This document shows, in pieces, positions 27,699 to 38,581 of a DNA stretch of 50,241 bases. The number at the start of each line of letters is the position of its first letter. Positions within the stretch are counted from its first letter, which is position 1. Origin of the DNA: Acidimicrobiales bacterium (GTDB lineage: Bacteria; Actinomycetota; Acidimicrobiia; Acidimicrobiales; MedAcidi-G1); contig JAKUSA010000002.1 in NCBI GenBank assembly GCA_022449565.1, forward strand, positions 1 to 50,241, written 5' to 3'. The notes below the pieces were generated by a model. It was not told the DNA's origin. It searched no databases and worked only from the letters and a program-made list of their open reading frames with translations. Position numbers and translations under genes: made by a program.

Positions 27699-28716
27699 TG
27701 GCCGACGACGCCAAGCACCGCAACGTTCTTGCCGCCATCGTCTACCGGTTGCGGTGGTGGCTGGTCACCGGAGCGCTACTGGTGGCCTTCACACTCTGGA
27801 CCGGCGAATTCCACCAGGCCCAGACGACGGCCATTCTGGCCAGCACCCTCCGCCACTCAACTCCGCTGGTCCTAGGGGCCCTCTGCGGCATGCTGGGGGA
27901 GCGCTCCGGGGTGATCAACATCGGCATCGAGGGCCAGATGCTCATGTCAGCCTGGGGCGGCTTTATGGTCGCCTCAGCCACCGGGGATCTGCTCATCGGG
28001 GTCCTGGCCGGGGTGGCGGTCGGCATGCTCATGGGAGCCGTCCTGGCCGGCATCTCGGTAGGCCTACGCGGTGACCAGATCATCGCCGGGACGGTGCTCA
28101 ACATTGCGGCGATCGGGATCACCAGTTTCTTCTTCACCCAGGGGCGGACCCTGCCCTCAGGCAAGCTTCGACCGATCCGGCTCGGCCCGCTGGCCGACCT
28201 CCCCGTGGCGGGACGGGTCCTGTTCTCCAACAAGCCGATCACCTACCTGACCCTCCTCTTGGTGCCCGTGGTGTGGTTCGGTCTTTTCCGCACCACCTGG
28301 GGGTTACGGACCCGAGCGGTCGGTGAACATCCCAGCGCCGCCGAGACGGTAGGTATCTCGGTGGTCGGGATGCGCTACCTAAACCTGATTCTCGGCGGGG
28401 GCATCGCCGGCCTGGCCGGGGCTTACCTGAGCCTCGAGGCGGTGGGATCCTTCGAACGGGGAATGACTAACGGTAAGGGCTTTGTGGCCCTCGCCGTCAT
28501 GATTTTCGGCCGCTGGAACCCCATTGGGGCATGGGGGGCGGCCCTGCTATTCGGCTACGCCAGCGCGGTGCAAACCCAGTTCCAGTTCCGTGACTGGCTC
28601 ACCAGCGACCCCCAGTTCGTCGGGATGATTCCCTTCGTGGTGACCATCGTCGTCCTCGCCGGCTTCGTTGGCCGGGCCCGCCCACCGGCCTCCATTGGCC
28701 AGCCCTACTCGAGGGA

Positions 28717-28720
<4 letters not shown>
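27698..28720 (+). CDS. Nucleoside-type ABC transporter permease 2 (NupQ/YufQ-like)
   Basis: 340 aa from ATG 27698, which shares 1 nt with the upstream stop (GTG 27695 and ATG 27686 also possible). Multi-pass membrane protein with the family blocks LVLGALCGMLGERSGVINIGIEGQMLMSAW, GLRGDQIIAGTVLNIAA and GLFRTTWGLRTRAVGEHPSAAETVGISV. It forms a heterodimeric channel with permease 1. The track ORF starting at 27125 reads a shadow frame of permease 1. Confidence 0.92.
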
Positions 28721-30257
<1,537 letters not shown>

Positions 30258-30261
<4 letters not shown>

Positions 30262-31025
30262 ACGGCGACGAGCCGGAGTCCCGGTTACGGCTCGACGAGC
30301 GGGTGGCCCTGATCACCGGGGCCAACAGCCCCATCGGTGCGGCCATCGCCCGCCGGTTGGCCGCCGCCGGGGCCCAGGTCGTTCTCGGCGCTCACCGCGA
30401 GACCGACCGGGTGGAACCGCTGGCCACCGATCTGGGCGCTCCGATGCTCGTTGCCGACCTCGCCGACCCGTCATCGGCCGAACGCCTGGTCGACGAGACG
30501 GTCGAGGTCGCGGGACAGCTCGATGTCCTGGTCAATAACGCAGCGCTACAGACGGTCGAGCCGCTGGCCTCGACTACCGCCGAGGCGTGGGACGAGGTTC
30601 TTGACACGAATCTGCGGGCAGCGCATCTGATGATGCGTGCCGCTTTCGGGCCCCTCAGTGGGAACGATGGCGGTGCCGTGGTGAACGTGGCCTCCGTTGA
30701 GGCCCATCAACCGGCCGCCGGTCATGGCCACTACGCGGTCTCTAAGGCGGGCCTGGTGATGCTTACCCGTGCCGCGGCACTCGAATACGGGCCGGCCGGC
30801 GTTCGGGTCAACTCGGTGTCCCCCGGCCTCATCGACGACGGCACCCTGGCCGAACGATGGCCTGACGGGGTGGAGCGCTGGCTGGCCGCCGCTCCACTGA
30901 GGCGGATCGGCACACCCGGTGACGTGGCCGATGCGGTGATCTTCCTGGCCTCGCCCATGGCCCGCTGGGTAACCGGAGCGGACCTGGTGGTCGATGGTGG
31001 GATCCTGGCCGTTCCGACCTGGTGA
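30258..31025 (+). CDS. Short-chain dehydrogenase/reductase (SDR)
   Basis: 255 aa, classical SDR. NAD(P)-binding ALITGANSPIGAAIARRLAAAGAQVVLGA, NNAALQ, catalytic Ser in NVASVEAHQ, YAVSKAGLVML (YxxxK) and the C-terminal WVTGADLVVDGG. It overlaps the ABC ATPase stop (ATGA), so it belongs to the transporter operon and may act on the imported compound or a product. The substrate is not deducible. Confidence 0.92.
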
Positions 31026-31040
31026 CGAGCCGCCTAGTTC

Positions 31041-31499
31041 TCAGGCCCGGGTGAGGTCGGCAATCCTCGCCGCAGCGGTCGGCCACCTGTCGAGGAGGTC
31101 GTCGCGACGACCCAGCTCGAACATCTCATCGGTGTAGGGCGGCGTCATAGTCGTGCCGAGCAGGCTCCATCGGCCAAGGGTCGACGAGCCTTGCCAAACA
31201 CCCGCGGGGACCAGAACCTGGGGGCGTTGACCACCCTCAAGATCGGGGCCCAGCACAGGTTCGGTGACCTGCCCGTCGGGGTGGAGCAGGAGTAGGAGCG
31301 CCGGGTCGCCCCCGTAGTGGTGGTACAGCTCGGGGGATTGAAGCCGGTGGATAGCCGAGAAGTCACCCTGGGCGAGCAGGTAGTAGATCGCCGTCGACTG
31401 TCCGTCCCGCACCGTCTGGGCCCAGCGGCCGCCTTCTGCGGGGAGGGGCGCTAGGCCGAGCAGGTCGGCCACCCGGTCGGCTTCCATCGATCCGCTCAT
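31041..31499 (-). CDS. DUF985-family cupin
   Basis: 152 aa. Family pattern: ADRVADLLGLAPLPAEGGRWAQTVR, STAIYYLLAQGDFSAIHRLQSPELYHHYGGDPALLLLLHPDG, VPAGVWQGSSTLGRWSLLGTTMTPPYTDEMFELG. The His residues in HRLQSPELYHHY fit a cupin metal site. The catalytic role of the family is unclear. It starts 6 nt after the deaminase stop, so it is co-transcribed with it. Confidence 0.88.
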   Translation of the reverse strand: MSGSMEADRVADLLGLAPLPAEGGRWAQTVRDGQSTAIYYLLAQGDFSAIHRLQSPELYHHYGGDPALLLLLHPDGQVTEPVLGPDLEGGQRPQVLVPAGVWQGSSTLGRWSLLGTTMTPPYTDEMFELGRRDDLLDRWPTAAARIADLTRA

Positions 31500-31505
31500 C
31501 GACCC

Positions 31506-32822
31506 TCAGCCCTCAGCCAGGCGAACAGCCCGACTACTCACCTCGGCCCGGGCCCGGTCCTCGTCAACATTGGTCACCCGGCCGTCGACCACCACCGGCT
31601 CACCGGCCACCCAAACATCGGTGACCCGCCGATCCGACCCGGCCCACACCAGGTGGGCCAGTAACTCACTGGGTTCGGTGACCGGTACAAAGGTGCTGTG
31701 GTCGAGATCGATCCGGATCATGTCGGCAACAAAGCCCTCGGCGAGCCTCCCGACATCATCGAGGCCGACGGCCGCGGCGGCGCCCCGGGTTGCCATGGCC
31801 AGGACCTGCGCCGGAGTCACCGCGGTGGAGTCGAGGGCGGCCACCCGGGCCAGTAGCGCGGCCATCTTGACCTCCTCCCACAGATCGAGACTGTCGTTGG
31901 AGGCCGGCCCGTCGGTCCCCAGTCCGAGTGTGACTCCGGCGGAGAGCATCGCGGCCAGCGGGGCGATTCCCGAGCCCAACTTCATGTTGGACACCGGACA
32001 ATGGGCGACTGCCACGCCGGCATCGGACAGTACGGCGATGTCGGCGTCGTCAACCCACACGCAGTGGGCGGCCAGCACCCGGCCACCGAACACCCCGTGT
32101 TCGGCCAGGATCCTCACGATGCTCGCCCCGTGTTCGGCCTCCAGTGCCGCACTCTCCATCTTGGTCTCGGCCACGTGCAGGTGCAGGACCACCTCGAGCG
32201 ACCGGGCCAGGTCGGCCAGCTCGGAGCACGCGGCGACCCCCAGGTCGTAGGCCGAATGCGGGGCAACTCCCACGGTGATCCGGCCCACCGGGTCGTGGTG
32301 ACGAGCATGGAATTCCGCCAGGGCGACCATGCGGTCGCTGCCATGACCGTGGCTATCCGCGTGGAGAGCCGACAAGACCCCGGGGGTCATCACCAGGCGA
32401 GCCCCCGACACGGTTACCGCTTCGACCAGAGCCTCCTCAAACAGGTACATCTCACAACTGGTCGTCACCCCGGCCCTGAGCATCTCGGCCGAGCCGAGGG
32501 TCATCCCCCACCACACGTCTTCGGCTGTCATCCGCCCTTCCCGGGGCCACATGGCTTCCCTCAACCACCGGTCGAGAGGTAGGCCGTCGCCGGCCCCCCG
32601 TACCAGGGTCATCGGAGTGTGGCAGTGGGAGTTGACCAGCCCAGGCATCAACAGCCCACCCAGATGGTGGACAGTGGTCGAGTCGTCGACAACCGCTTCT
32701 CCGTCCAACGGGCCGACCCAGGCGATCCGATCGCCGACTACCTCGACCACCCCGGGCGTGTAGACGGCGTCGGTCGCGTCGCAGGTGACCACGGCGTCGG
32801 CCACGTAGCGGTGGCGGTCCAT
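31506..32822 (-). CDS. Amidohydrolase, 5'-methylthioadenosine/S-adenosylhomocysteine deaminase type
   Basis: 438 aa from ATG 32822. Binuclear/mononuclear metal amidohydrolase: GLLMPGLVNSHCHTPMTLVRGAGDGLPLDRWL (HxH), AEMLRAGVTTSCEMYLFEE, HLHVAETKME, AAHCVWVDDADIAVL, AHCPVSNMKLGSGIAPLAAML and LGLGTDGPASNDSLDLWEEVK. This order and spacing match the MtaD/SsnA group, which deaminates SAH, MTA or adenosine; guanine or other aminohydrolase activity remains possible. TAGCCT ends 7 nt before this ATG, supporting it over the track's start at 32843 and indicating a leaderless mRNA. Confidence 0.9.
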   Translation of the reverse strand: MDRHRYVADAVVTCDATDAVYTPGVVEVVGDRIAWVGPLDGEAVVDDSTTVHHLGGLLMPGLVNSHCHTPMTLVRGAGDGLPLDRWLREAMWPREGRMTAEDVWWGMTLGSAEMLRAGVTTSCEMYLFEEALVEAVTVSGARLVMTPGVLSALHADSHGHGSDRMVALAEFHARHHDPVGRITVGVAPHSAYDLGVAACSELADLARSLEVVLHLHVAETKMESAALEAEHGASIVRILAEHGVFGGRVLAAHCVWVDDADIAVLSDAGVAVAHCPVSNMKLGSGIAPLAAMLSAGVTLGLGTDGPASNDSLDLWEEVKMAALLARVAALDSTAVTPAQVLAMATRGAAAAVGLDDVGRLAEGFVADMIRIDLDHSTFVPVTEPSELLAHLVWAGSDRRVTDVWVAGEPVVVDGRVTNVDEDRARAEVSSRAVRLAEG

Positions 32823-32829
32823 CGGGCGG

Positions 32830-32835
32830 AGGCTA
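32830..32835 (-). promoter_or_regulatory. -10 box (TAGCCT) of the leaderless deaminase-cupin transcript
   Basis: TAGCCT on the minus strand with a 7-nt gap to the ATG at 32822; no ribosome binding site is present. Confidence 0.55.
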
Positions 32836-32946
32836 CCGGGCATCCCGATCCCGGCTGTCCCCTATCGGTCCCCGCCAGAGGGGGGGTCGGCGTCCGGACC
32901 ACGAAGTAGGGTCGCCCGGCACCGTCGAGCGAGGCCGGGAGGGTCG

Positions 32947-33864
32947 ATGAGCGGATCGCTGGATGCCGACCGGTGGGTCGGCGTGGAACCAGTAGGTAGC
33001 GGGGGAACATCTTCTTGGAGACGTTCACCTTCTTCTTTCCGCCTCGGACGATCAACACGTCGCCATCGGCTCAGCGACCAGCGCCCCTGGTGGGACACCT
33101 TCCCCTGGTGGGGAGCGGTGATCCTGGCGATCCTCGTCTGGATGGCCTTCAAGATCATCACCGACGACGACTACGATCTGGCCTGGACCCGCATCTGGCC
33201 CGGGTTGCGAATAACCATCGAGGCGACAGCTGAGATCTTTGCCATCGCCCTGGTCATCGGACTTGTCTTCGGCATGGGCCAGTTGTCCCGCAACGTGGTG
33301 TCACGCAATGTGGCCCGGACCTACGTGGAGTTCGTCCGCGGCATACCCATCCTGCCCCTCATGTTCACCTTGGCCCTGGTCATCGTCCCCCAGGCCACCA
33401 ACGCCCTCAACGGACGCCTCGACGCCTGGTTCGGTTGGGAGTTCAAACTCTCGTTCCAATGGCGGGCCGTCGTCACCGTCGCCCTGATCTACGGGGCCTA
33501 CATGGCCGAGGTCTTCCGGGGCGGCATCCAGTCCATCCCCCCCGGCCAGGTCGAGGCGGGCCGGTCACTCGGGTTGAGCCGACGCCAGACCATGAACTCG
33601 GTGGTCCTCCCCCAGGCCATGCGGGCCATGATCCCGCCGCTCGGCAACAACTTCATCGCCATCCTCAAGGACACATCGCTGCTGTCGGTCCTCGGGGTGC
33701 TCGAGATCACCCAGCGAGCCCGACAGTTCTCGGCGAGCAGCTTCAAGTTCCGGGAGGGCTACTTCGTGTCGGTCTTCATCTACCTGGTACTGGTGATGGC
33801 CCTGAGCCTGCTACTGAGCGTGTTGGAGCGGCGGATGACCCGGGACCTGAAAGGTGGCCGCTGA
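32947..33864 (+). CDS. Polar amino-acid ABC transporter permease (HisM/GlnP type)
   Basis: 305 aa. A long basic N-terminal extension of about 45 residues precedes the membrane part ([18 protein letters not shown], then [28 protein letters not shown]). The EAA-loop motif is [52 protein letters not shown], characteristic of the polar amino-acid family. The ATG is preceded by GGGAGGG. The N-terminal extension is Ser/Arg-rich and atypical. The ATPase gene follows within 2 nt; no binding-protein gene is next to it. Confidence 0.9.
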   Translation: MSGSLDADRWVGVEPVGSGGTSSWRRSPSSFRLGRSTRRHRLSDQRPWWDTFPWWGAVILAILVWMAFKIITDDDYDLAWTRIWPGLRITIEATAEIFAIALVIGLVFGMGQLSRNVVSRNVARTYVEFVRGIPILPLMFTLALVIVPQATNALNGRLDAWFGWEFKLSFQWRAVVTVALIYGAYMAEVFRGGIQSIPPGQVEAGRSLGLSRRQTMNSVVLPQAMRAMIPPLGNNFIAILKDTSLLSVLGVLEITQRARQFSASSFKFREGYFVSVFIYLVLVMALSLLLSVLERRMTRDLKGGR

Positions 33865-33865
33865 G

Positions 33866-34594
33866 ATGATCTCGGTCCGCGGCCTCTCCAAGACCTTCGA
33901 CCGCACCATCCACGCGGTACGTGACCTCGACCTTGACGTCGCCGAGGGCGAGGTGGTGGTGATTGTCGGGCCGAGCGGGTCAGGCAAGTCCACCGTGCTG
34001 CGCTGTATCAACCTGCTGGAGATTCCAACCGAGGGCACGGTCGTGGTCGACGGTGCAGACCTCACCGACCCGTCCACCGACATCGACAAGATCCGAGCCG
34101 AGGTGGGCATGGTCTTCCAACAGTTCAACCTGTTCCCGCACCTCACCGTGTGCCAGAACATCACTCTGGCCCAGCGCAAGGTCCGGGGTCGTAGCCGTCA
34201 GGAAGCCGAGGAGATGGCCATGGCGCAACTGACCCGGGTAGGGATCCCCGAAAAGGCCGAGGCCTACCCCCGACAACTCTCCGGCGGCCAGCAGCAGCGG
34301 GTGGCCATCGCCCGGTCACTGGCCATGGAACCCAAGGTGATGCTCTTCGACGAGCCCACCTCGGCTCTCGACCCGGAGATGGTCAAGGAGGTCCTCGACG
34401 TGATGCTGGAGTTGGCCGCCGAGGGGATGACCATGGTGGTGGTCACCCATGAGATGGGATTCGCCAAAGCGGCCGGAGACCGGCTGGTCTTCATGGACGA
34501 GGGAGAGATCGTAGAAACCGGAATGCCGGATGAGGTCTTCTCCAACCCTCGCCACCAGCGCACCAGAGACTTCTTCGACAAGATCCTCTACTGA
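33866..34594 (+). CDS. Polar amino-acid ABC transporter ATP-binding protein (GlnQ type)
   Basis: 242 aa. Walker [22 protein letters not shown]-loop [12 protein letters not shown], signature [19 protein letters not shown], Walker [20 protein letters not shown], and the switch His in [19 protein letters not shown] 33866 lies 2 nt past the permease stop; a GTG at 33854 would overlap it. It energises uptake of an amino acid such as Glu/Gln/Asp or a related compound. Confidence 0.95.
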   Translation: MISVRGLSKTFDRTIHAVRDLDLDVAEGEVVVIVGPSGSGKSTVLRCINLLEIPTEGTVVVDGADLTDPSTDIDKIRAEVGMVFQQFNLFPHLTVCQNITLAQRKVRGRSRQEAEEMAMAQLTRVGIPEKAEAYPRQLSGGQQQRVAIARSLAMEPKVMLFDEPTSALDPEMVKEVLDVMLELAAEGMTMVVVTHEMGFAKAAGDRLVFMDEGEIVETGMPDEVFSNPRHQRTRDFFDKILY

Positions 34595-34652
34595 GCCCTC
34601 AGGGGTCGAACAGCCAGAGCCGGCAGCCCGGAGACGCCGAGCCGGCCAGCGG

Positions 34653-34658
34653 TAGGCT
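34653..34658 (+). promoter_or_regulatory. -10 box (TAGGCT) of the leaderless adenosine deaminase gene
   Basis: TAGGCT, 5 nt, then ATG 34664. No ribosome binding site. The hexamer is identical to that of the PLP decarboxylase gene. Confidence 0.55.
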
Positions 34659-34663
34659 GAGGC

Positions 34664-35749
34664 ATGGAGGACCATCCCAACACCACGATCGCCGAGGCGA
34701 TCCTTCGAGCACCCAAGGCGGTACTCCACGACCACCTCGACGGTGGACTTCGCCCCGCCACGATCGTCGAACTGGCCGACGCACACGGGTACCAGGACCT
34801 CCCCACCGACGACGCCGTAGAACTGGCAACCTGGTTTCTGCGCGGAACCAACCGACGCGACCTCAGCCTCTACTTGGAGACCTTCGCCCACACCGTCGGC
34901 GTCATGCAACACGCCGAGGCTTGCCACCGGGTGGCCGCCGAATGTGCCACCGACCTGGCCGACGACGGCTGCGTGTACGCCGAGGTCCGGTTCGCCCCGG
35001 ACCTGCACACCTCACAGGGGATGAGCCTCGACGAGGTCATAGAAGTCGTGCTGGCCGGCTTCGCCGACGGGTCGGCCGGAACCGCCCTGACCATCCGGGC
35101 ACTCGTGACAGCTATGCGCACCGACGACAACTCGAAGGCGGTAGCCGAGGCCGCTGTTCGATTCAGGGACCGCGGGGTCGTCGGCTTCGACATCGCCGGC
35201 CGGGAGGCCGGCTACCCGCCGACCCTGCACCTCGACGCCTTCCAGTTCCTGCAACGGGAGAACTTCCACTTCACCATCCACGCCGGTGAGGCGTTCGGGC
35301 CGGCATCCATCTGGGAGGCCGTGCAATTCTGCGGGGCGGAACGACTCGGCCACGGCGTTCGCATCGTCGACGACATCGTCGCCGAGGCCGGAGGCCCGGC
35401 CCGCTTAGGCCGGCTGGCATCCTTCGTGCGCGATCGCCGGATCCCCCTCGAGCTGTGCCCGACGTCGAACGTGCACACCGGAGCGGTAGACGACATCGCC
35501 AAGCACCCCATCGGGTTGTTGCGCGACCTCGGCTTTCGGGTAACCGTCAACACCGACAACCGGTTGATGAGCGGGGTCTCCATGACCTCGGAGATGATCG
35601 CCCTGCACAATGCCTTCTCGTGGGGGCTCGGAGACCTGCGCTGGCTGACCATCAACGCCATGAAGAGCGCCTTCCTGCCCTTCGACGAGCGACTGCGGCT
35701 GATCAACGATGTCATCAAGCCCGGTTGGGCCACCCTCGGGGCCGACTAA
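34664..35749 (+). CDS. add: Adenosine deaminase
   Basis: 361 aa. Deaminates adenosine/deoxyadenosine to inosine. Metal ligands [10 protein letters not shown] (His22, His24), [15 protein letters not shown] (His and catalytic Glu), RLGHGVRI and [18 protein letters not shown] with the final Asp; [13 protein letters not shown] is the family segment. Length is typical of the add family. It fits the purine context: a nucleoside importer, a second deaminase and a PfkB kinase lie within 15 kb. Confidence 0.94.
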   Translation: MEDHPNTTIAEAILRAPKAVLHDHLDGGLRPATIVELADAHGYQDLPTDDAVELATWFLRGTNRRDLSLYLETFAHTVGVMQHAEACHRVAAECATDLADDGCVYAEVRFAPDLHTSQGMSLDEVIEVVLAGFADGSAGTALTIRALVTAMRTDDNSKAVAEAAVRFRDRGVVGFDIAGREAGYPPTLHLDAFQFLQRENFHFTIHAGEAFGPASIWEAVQFCGAERLGHGVRIVDDIVAEAGGPARLGRLASFVRDRRIPLELCPTSNVHTGAVDDIAKHPIGLLRDLGFRVTVNTDNRLMSGVSMTSEMIALHNAFSWGLGDLRWLTINAMKSAFLPFDERLRLINDVIKPGWATLGAD

Positions 35750-35767
35750 CCCGCTCCCGGGGAGAGG

Positions 35768-36427
35768 GTGATAGCAATCCCCAGCATGGGCACCGTTTCC
35801 GAGGCCCGGTCACGGCAACTGGTCGAGGCAGCAGGCATCCCTGTTTCGCCATGGGCGTCGGCCGGCGATCCCGATCGGGCGGTTGAGGCGGCTCGGAACC
35901 TGGGGTTCCCGGTGGCCGTCAAGCTCAACGGCGATGCGGTAATCCATAAGACCGAAGGGGGCTTGGTCCGTCTCGGGTTGGCGTCCCCCGACCAGGTGGC
36001 GGAAGCAGCGGCCCAACTGCTGGCGGGAGCTGGCGAGGGCACCGACCTGCTGGTGACCCAGATGGTCGCCGGCCACCGTGAGTTGATCGCCGGTCTGGTT
36101 ACCGACGAACGGTTTGGGCCGTGCATAATGCTCGGGCTGGGAGGGGTACTGGTCGAGGCGATGGCCGACGTGGCCTTCCGGCTGGCCCCCCTCGGGGTGG
36201 TCGACGCCCTTGACCTGATCGACGACCTGGGCGCCCAGACACTCCTTGGTCCCCTCCGGGGGGAGCCGGCCCTCGACCGCGAGGCCACCGCCGACCTTCT
36301 GGTCGCCATCGGGACCATGGCCGACGATCCGAATGTGGTGGCCGTTGACCTGAACCCGCTAGTCGTGGCCGATGGGAGGCCGGTAGCAGTAGATGCCCTG
36401 GTCGAGTTGTCCGACGGGGCACAGTGA
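35768..36427 (+). CDS. ADP-forming acyl-CoA synthetase, ATP-grasp (beta) subunit
   Basis: 219 aa, ATP-grasp_5. AAGIPVSPWASAGDPDRAVEAARNLGFPVAVKLNGDAVIHKTEGGLVRLGL is the nucleotide-binding N-terminal lobe; GPCIMLGLGGVLVEAMADVAFRLAPL and VVAVDLNPLVV carry the metal/phosphate region. It pairs with the next gene to convert acyl-CoA, ADP and Pi to acid, CoA and ATP (or the reverse). The start may be GTG 35768 or ATG 35786. The stop is coupled to the alpha subunit by TGATG. Confidence 0.88.
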   Translation: MIAIPSMGTVSEARSRQLVEAAGIPVSPWASAGDPDRAVEAARNLGFPVAVKLNGDAVIHKTEGGLVRLGLASPDQVAEAAAQLLAGAGEGTDLLVTQMVAGHRELIAGLVTDERFGPCIMLGLGGVLVEAMADVAFRLAPLGVVDALDLIDDLGAQTLLGPLRGEPALDREATADLLVAIGTMADDPNVVAVDLNPLVVADGRPVAVDALVELSDGAQ

Positions 36428-37887
36428 TGGCCCCTGACCTGCGGCCCCTGTTCGAACCGAAGGGGGTGGTCGTCACCGGTGTGTCCGCCCACCCAGGCAA
36501 ATTCGGCTTCGTGGCCCTCCACAACCTCCTGGCCTGTGGCTACACCGGTCCGGTGTTCGCCGTGGGTCGGGAGGAGGGAACAGTTCTCGACCGGCCAGTT
36601 CTCGCATCGGTGGACGCGGTGCCCGACGGAGCCGCCGAACTGCTGGTGCTGTGCACCCCGGTGGCCGCCAACGCCGAGATCGTCCGCTCGGCGGCCGCCC
36701 GGGGGGTGCGGGCCGTGTTCTGTGCTGCGGGCGGCTACTCGGAAGCGGGGCCAGATGGCGCGGAGGCCGAGGACCAGTTAGTGGCCTTGGCCGACGAACT
36801 GGGCATAGTCCTGGCCGGCCCCAACGGGCAGGGCGTGGTGTCGACCCCCGTTGGCCTGTGTGCCCAGATCGTGGCTCCCTTCCCTACGGCCGGTCGGATT
36901 GCCGTGGTTTCTCAATCAGGCAACTTCGTCTCCAGCTTCCTCAACTACGCCAACCAGACCGGAGTTGGCATAAGCCGGGCCGTCTCGGCCGGCAACGCGG
37001 CGGCTATCGGCGTCGCCGACTACCTCGAATGGTTCGCCGACGACCCGGAGACCGAGGTGGCCCTCTGCTACCTGGAGGGGCTGGCTGACGGGCGCGGCTT
37101 CTTTGAGAGGGTTCGGGAGGTGACCCGGCGGATGCCGGTGGTGGTGGTCAAGGGCGGGACAACGGCGGGCGGACAACGGGCCGCCGCCTCCCACACCGGG
37201 TCACTAGCCAACGACGACCAGATCTTCGACGGCATGGCCCGGCAGGCCGGCCTGGTCCGGGCGGCCAACATTGAATCGGCCTTCGAGGCGGCAGCCACCT
37301 TTGCCACCCAACCGCTGCCCGCCGGGAACCGGATCGTGGTACTTAGTACGGCCGGTGGTTGGGGGGTCGTGACCGCCGACGCTGTGACCGCACACCGCGA
37401 CCTCGACCTCACCCCCCTGCCCGCCGACCTGATGGCGACCATCGACAAACTGGTGCCACCCCGGTGGAGCCGCAACAACCCAGTGGACCTGGCGGGGGGC
37501 GAAACCAGGGACACCATCCCCGCCGTTCTCGAGGCAACTGTGGCCCATCCCGCGGTCGACGCCGTCGTGCAACTGGGCCTGGGCATCCAGGGGAACACGG
37601 CGGCCCTGACCCGTGGTGGGCCGTTCCACCCGGACCACGGCCTGGGACGGATCGTCGACTTTCACGAACACCAGGAGCGGCGCTACGCCGAGGCGGCCGA
37701 CTCCGCCTCCCGGAGCCACGACAAACCGGTGCTGGTGGCCTCCGAGTTGGCGGTGGCCCGCCCGGACAACCCGCTAGTCCAGGCGGTGAGGGAATCGGGT
37801 CGGCTGTGCTACCCGTCGGCCGATCGTGCGGTGGTCGCCCTGGGCCACCTGGTCAGATACGCCGACTGGAGGCGTCGACGCCCCTGA
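36427..37887 (+). CDS. ADP-forming acyl-CoA synthetase, CoA-binding (alpha) subunit
   Basis: 486 aa. The CoA-binding Rossmann domain comes first (EPKGVVVTGVSAHPGKFGFVALHNL), then two succinyl-CoA-ligase-like domains. GIVLAGPNGQGVV and VSQSGNFVSSFLNYANQTGVGISRAVSAGNAA are the family blocks. SHTGSLA holds the His predicted to carry the phosphate between subunits. In many bacteria the two parts are fused; here they are separate, coupled genes. The acyl substrate is unknown. Confidence 0.9.
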   Translation: MAPDLRPLFEPKGVVVTGVSAHPGKFGFVALHNLLACGYTGPVFAVGREEGTVLDRPVLASVDAVPDGAAELLVLCTPVAANAEIVRSAAARGVRAVFCAAGGYSEAGPDGAEAEDQLVALADELGIVLAGPNGQGVVSTPVGLCAQIVAPFPTAGRIAVVSQSGNFVSSFLNYANQTGVGISRAVSAGNAAAIGVADYLEWFADDPETEVALCYLEGLADGRGFFERVREVTRRMPVVVVKGGTTAGGQRAAASHTGSLANDDQIFDGMARQAGLVRAANIESAFEAAATFATQPLPAGNRIVVLSTAGGWGVVTADAVTAHRDLDLTPLPADLMATIDKLVPPRWSRNNPVDLAGGETRDTIPAVLEATVAHPAVDAVVQLGLGIQGNTAALTRGGPFHPDHGLGRIVDFHEHQERRYAEAADSASRSHDKPVLVASELAVARPDNPLVQAVRESGRLCYPSADRAVVALGHLVRYADWRRRRP

Positions 37888-37935
37888 CGGGCGATCCCGT
37901 GGGGTGCCCGACACCTCGGTAGCCTGAGCGTCGTC

Positions 37936-38550
37936 ATGCTGGACCACGTCTTCTCCGACGCCATCGGCGCTCTCCGGGAGGCGCTCGAGTCGGCCCGACT
38001 GGAACGCCAGTCGCTCGAGGAGCGGTTCCACTCCGACATCCTGCTCGGCAACGTCACTTGGGAGACCTCCTACGTCCTTCCCGGTGAGGGGAACCCGCCC
38101 CGGGTCCACTGCGACCTGACCCTCGAGTGGCCGACCGGGTCCCAGACCGCCTACCGGCACTGGTACCTGGAGGGCGAGTTGGGCGACCCACCGGAGATCA
38201 CGGTGGCCGTAGTACTGCGGGTCCAACGGCTGGCCACCTCCCCCCGGCCGTCGGACATCCTGGCCGTACTACCCGCCGAATCGCCGACTCTGGGCGATGC
38301 AGAACTGGAGCGGTCGGGGCCCACCGTCGAGACCATCTACGACCCCGGTCAGGTAGCTGACCTTGACGACCCCGAGTGGGCCATCGAGGTCAGCTACGAG
38401 GGGACCTACGAGTTGGGCGAGGCGATCCTCGCTGACGGCGCCGAACTTGATGAGCACTTTGGCGACCTTGGCGGTTGGGTGAGCGGCGCCCTGGTACGCC
38501 TGGGCGACCTCAAACTGGAGTACCGGCCGGTCGACGCTTCCGGCGACTGA
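37936..38550 (+). CDS. Unknown soluble acidic protein
   Basis: 204 aa, no signal peptide or membrane segment, strongly acidic. I recognise no family. Segments such as ILLGNVTWETSYVLPGEGNPPRVHCDLTLEWPTGSQT and the Tyr/Trp-rich strands suggest an all-beta core after an N-terminal helix (MLDHVFSDAIGALREALESARLERQSLEERF). TAGCCT ends 10 nt before the ATG, giving a transcript with about 4 nt of leader. It is separate from the upstream acyl-CoA synthetase pair by 48 nt and converges with a crotonase gene. Confidence 0.7.
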   Translation: MLDHVFSDAIGALREALESARLERQSLEERFHSDILLGNVTWETSYVLPGEGNPPRVHCDLTLEWPTGSQTAYRHWYLEGELGDPPEITVAVVLRVQRLATSPRPSDILAVLPAESPTLGDAELERSGPTVETIYDPGQVADLDDPEWAIEVSYEGTYELGEAILADGAELDEHFGDLGGWVSGALVRLGDLKLEYRPVDASGD

Positions 38551-38581
38551 CCGCCCAACCAGGCCCGGTGAACGGCCGGTC
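38547..38581. terminator. Possible bidirectional hairpin between convergent genes
   Basis: TGACCGCC (beginning in the stop region of the 204-aa gene) pairs with GGCCGGTCA (reaching the stop of the crotonase) with one bulge and an ~18-nt loop. It lies between convergent stops but is a modest structure. Confidence 0.3.
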
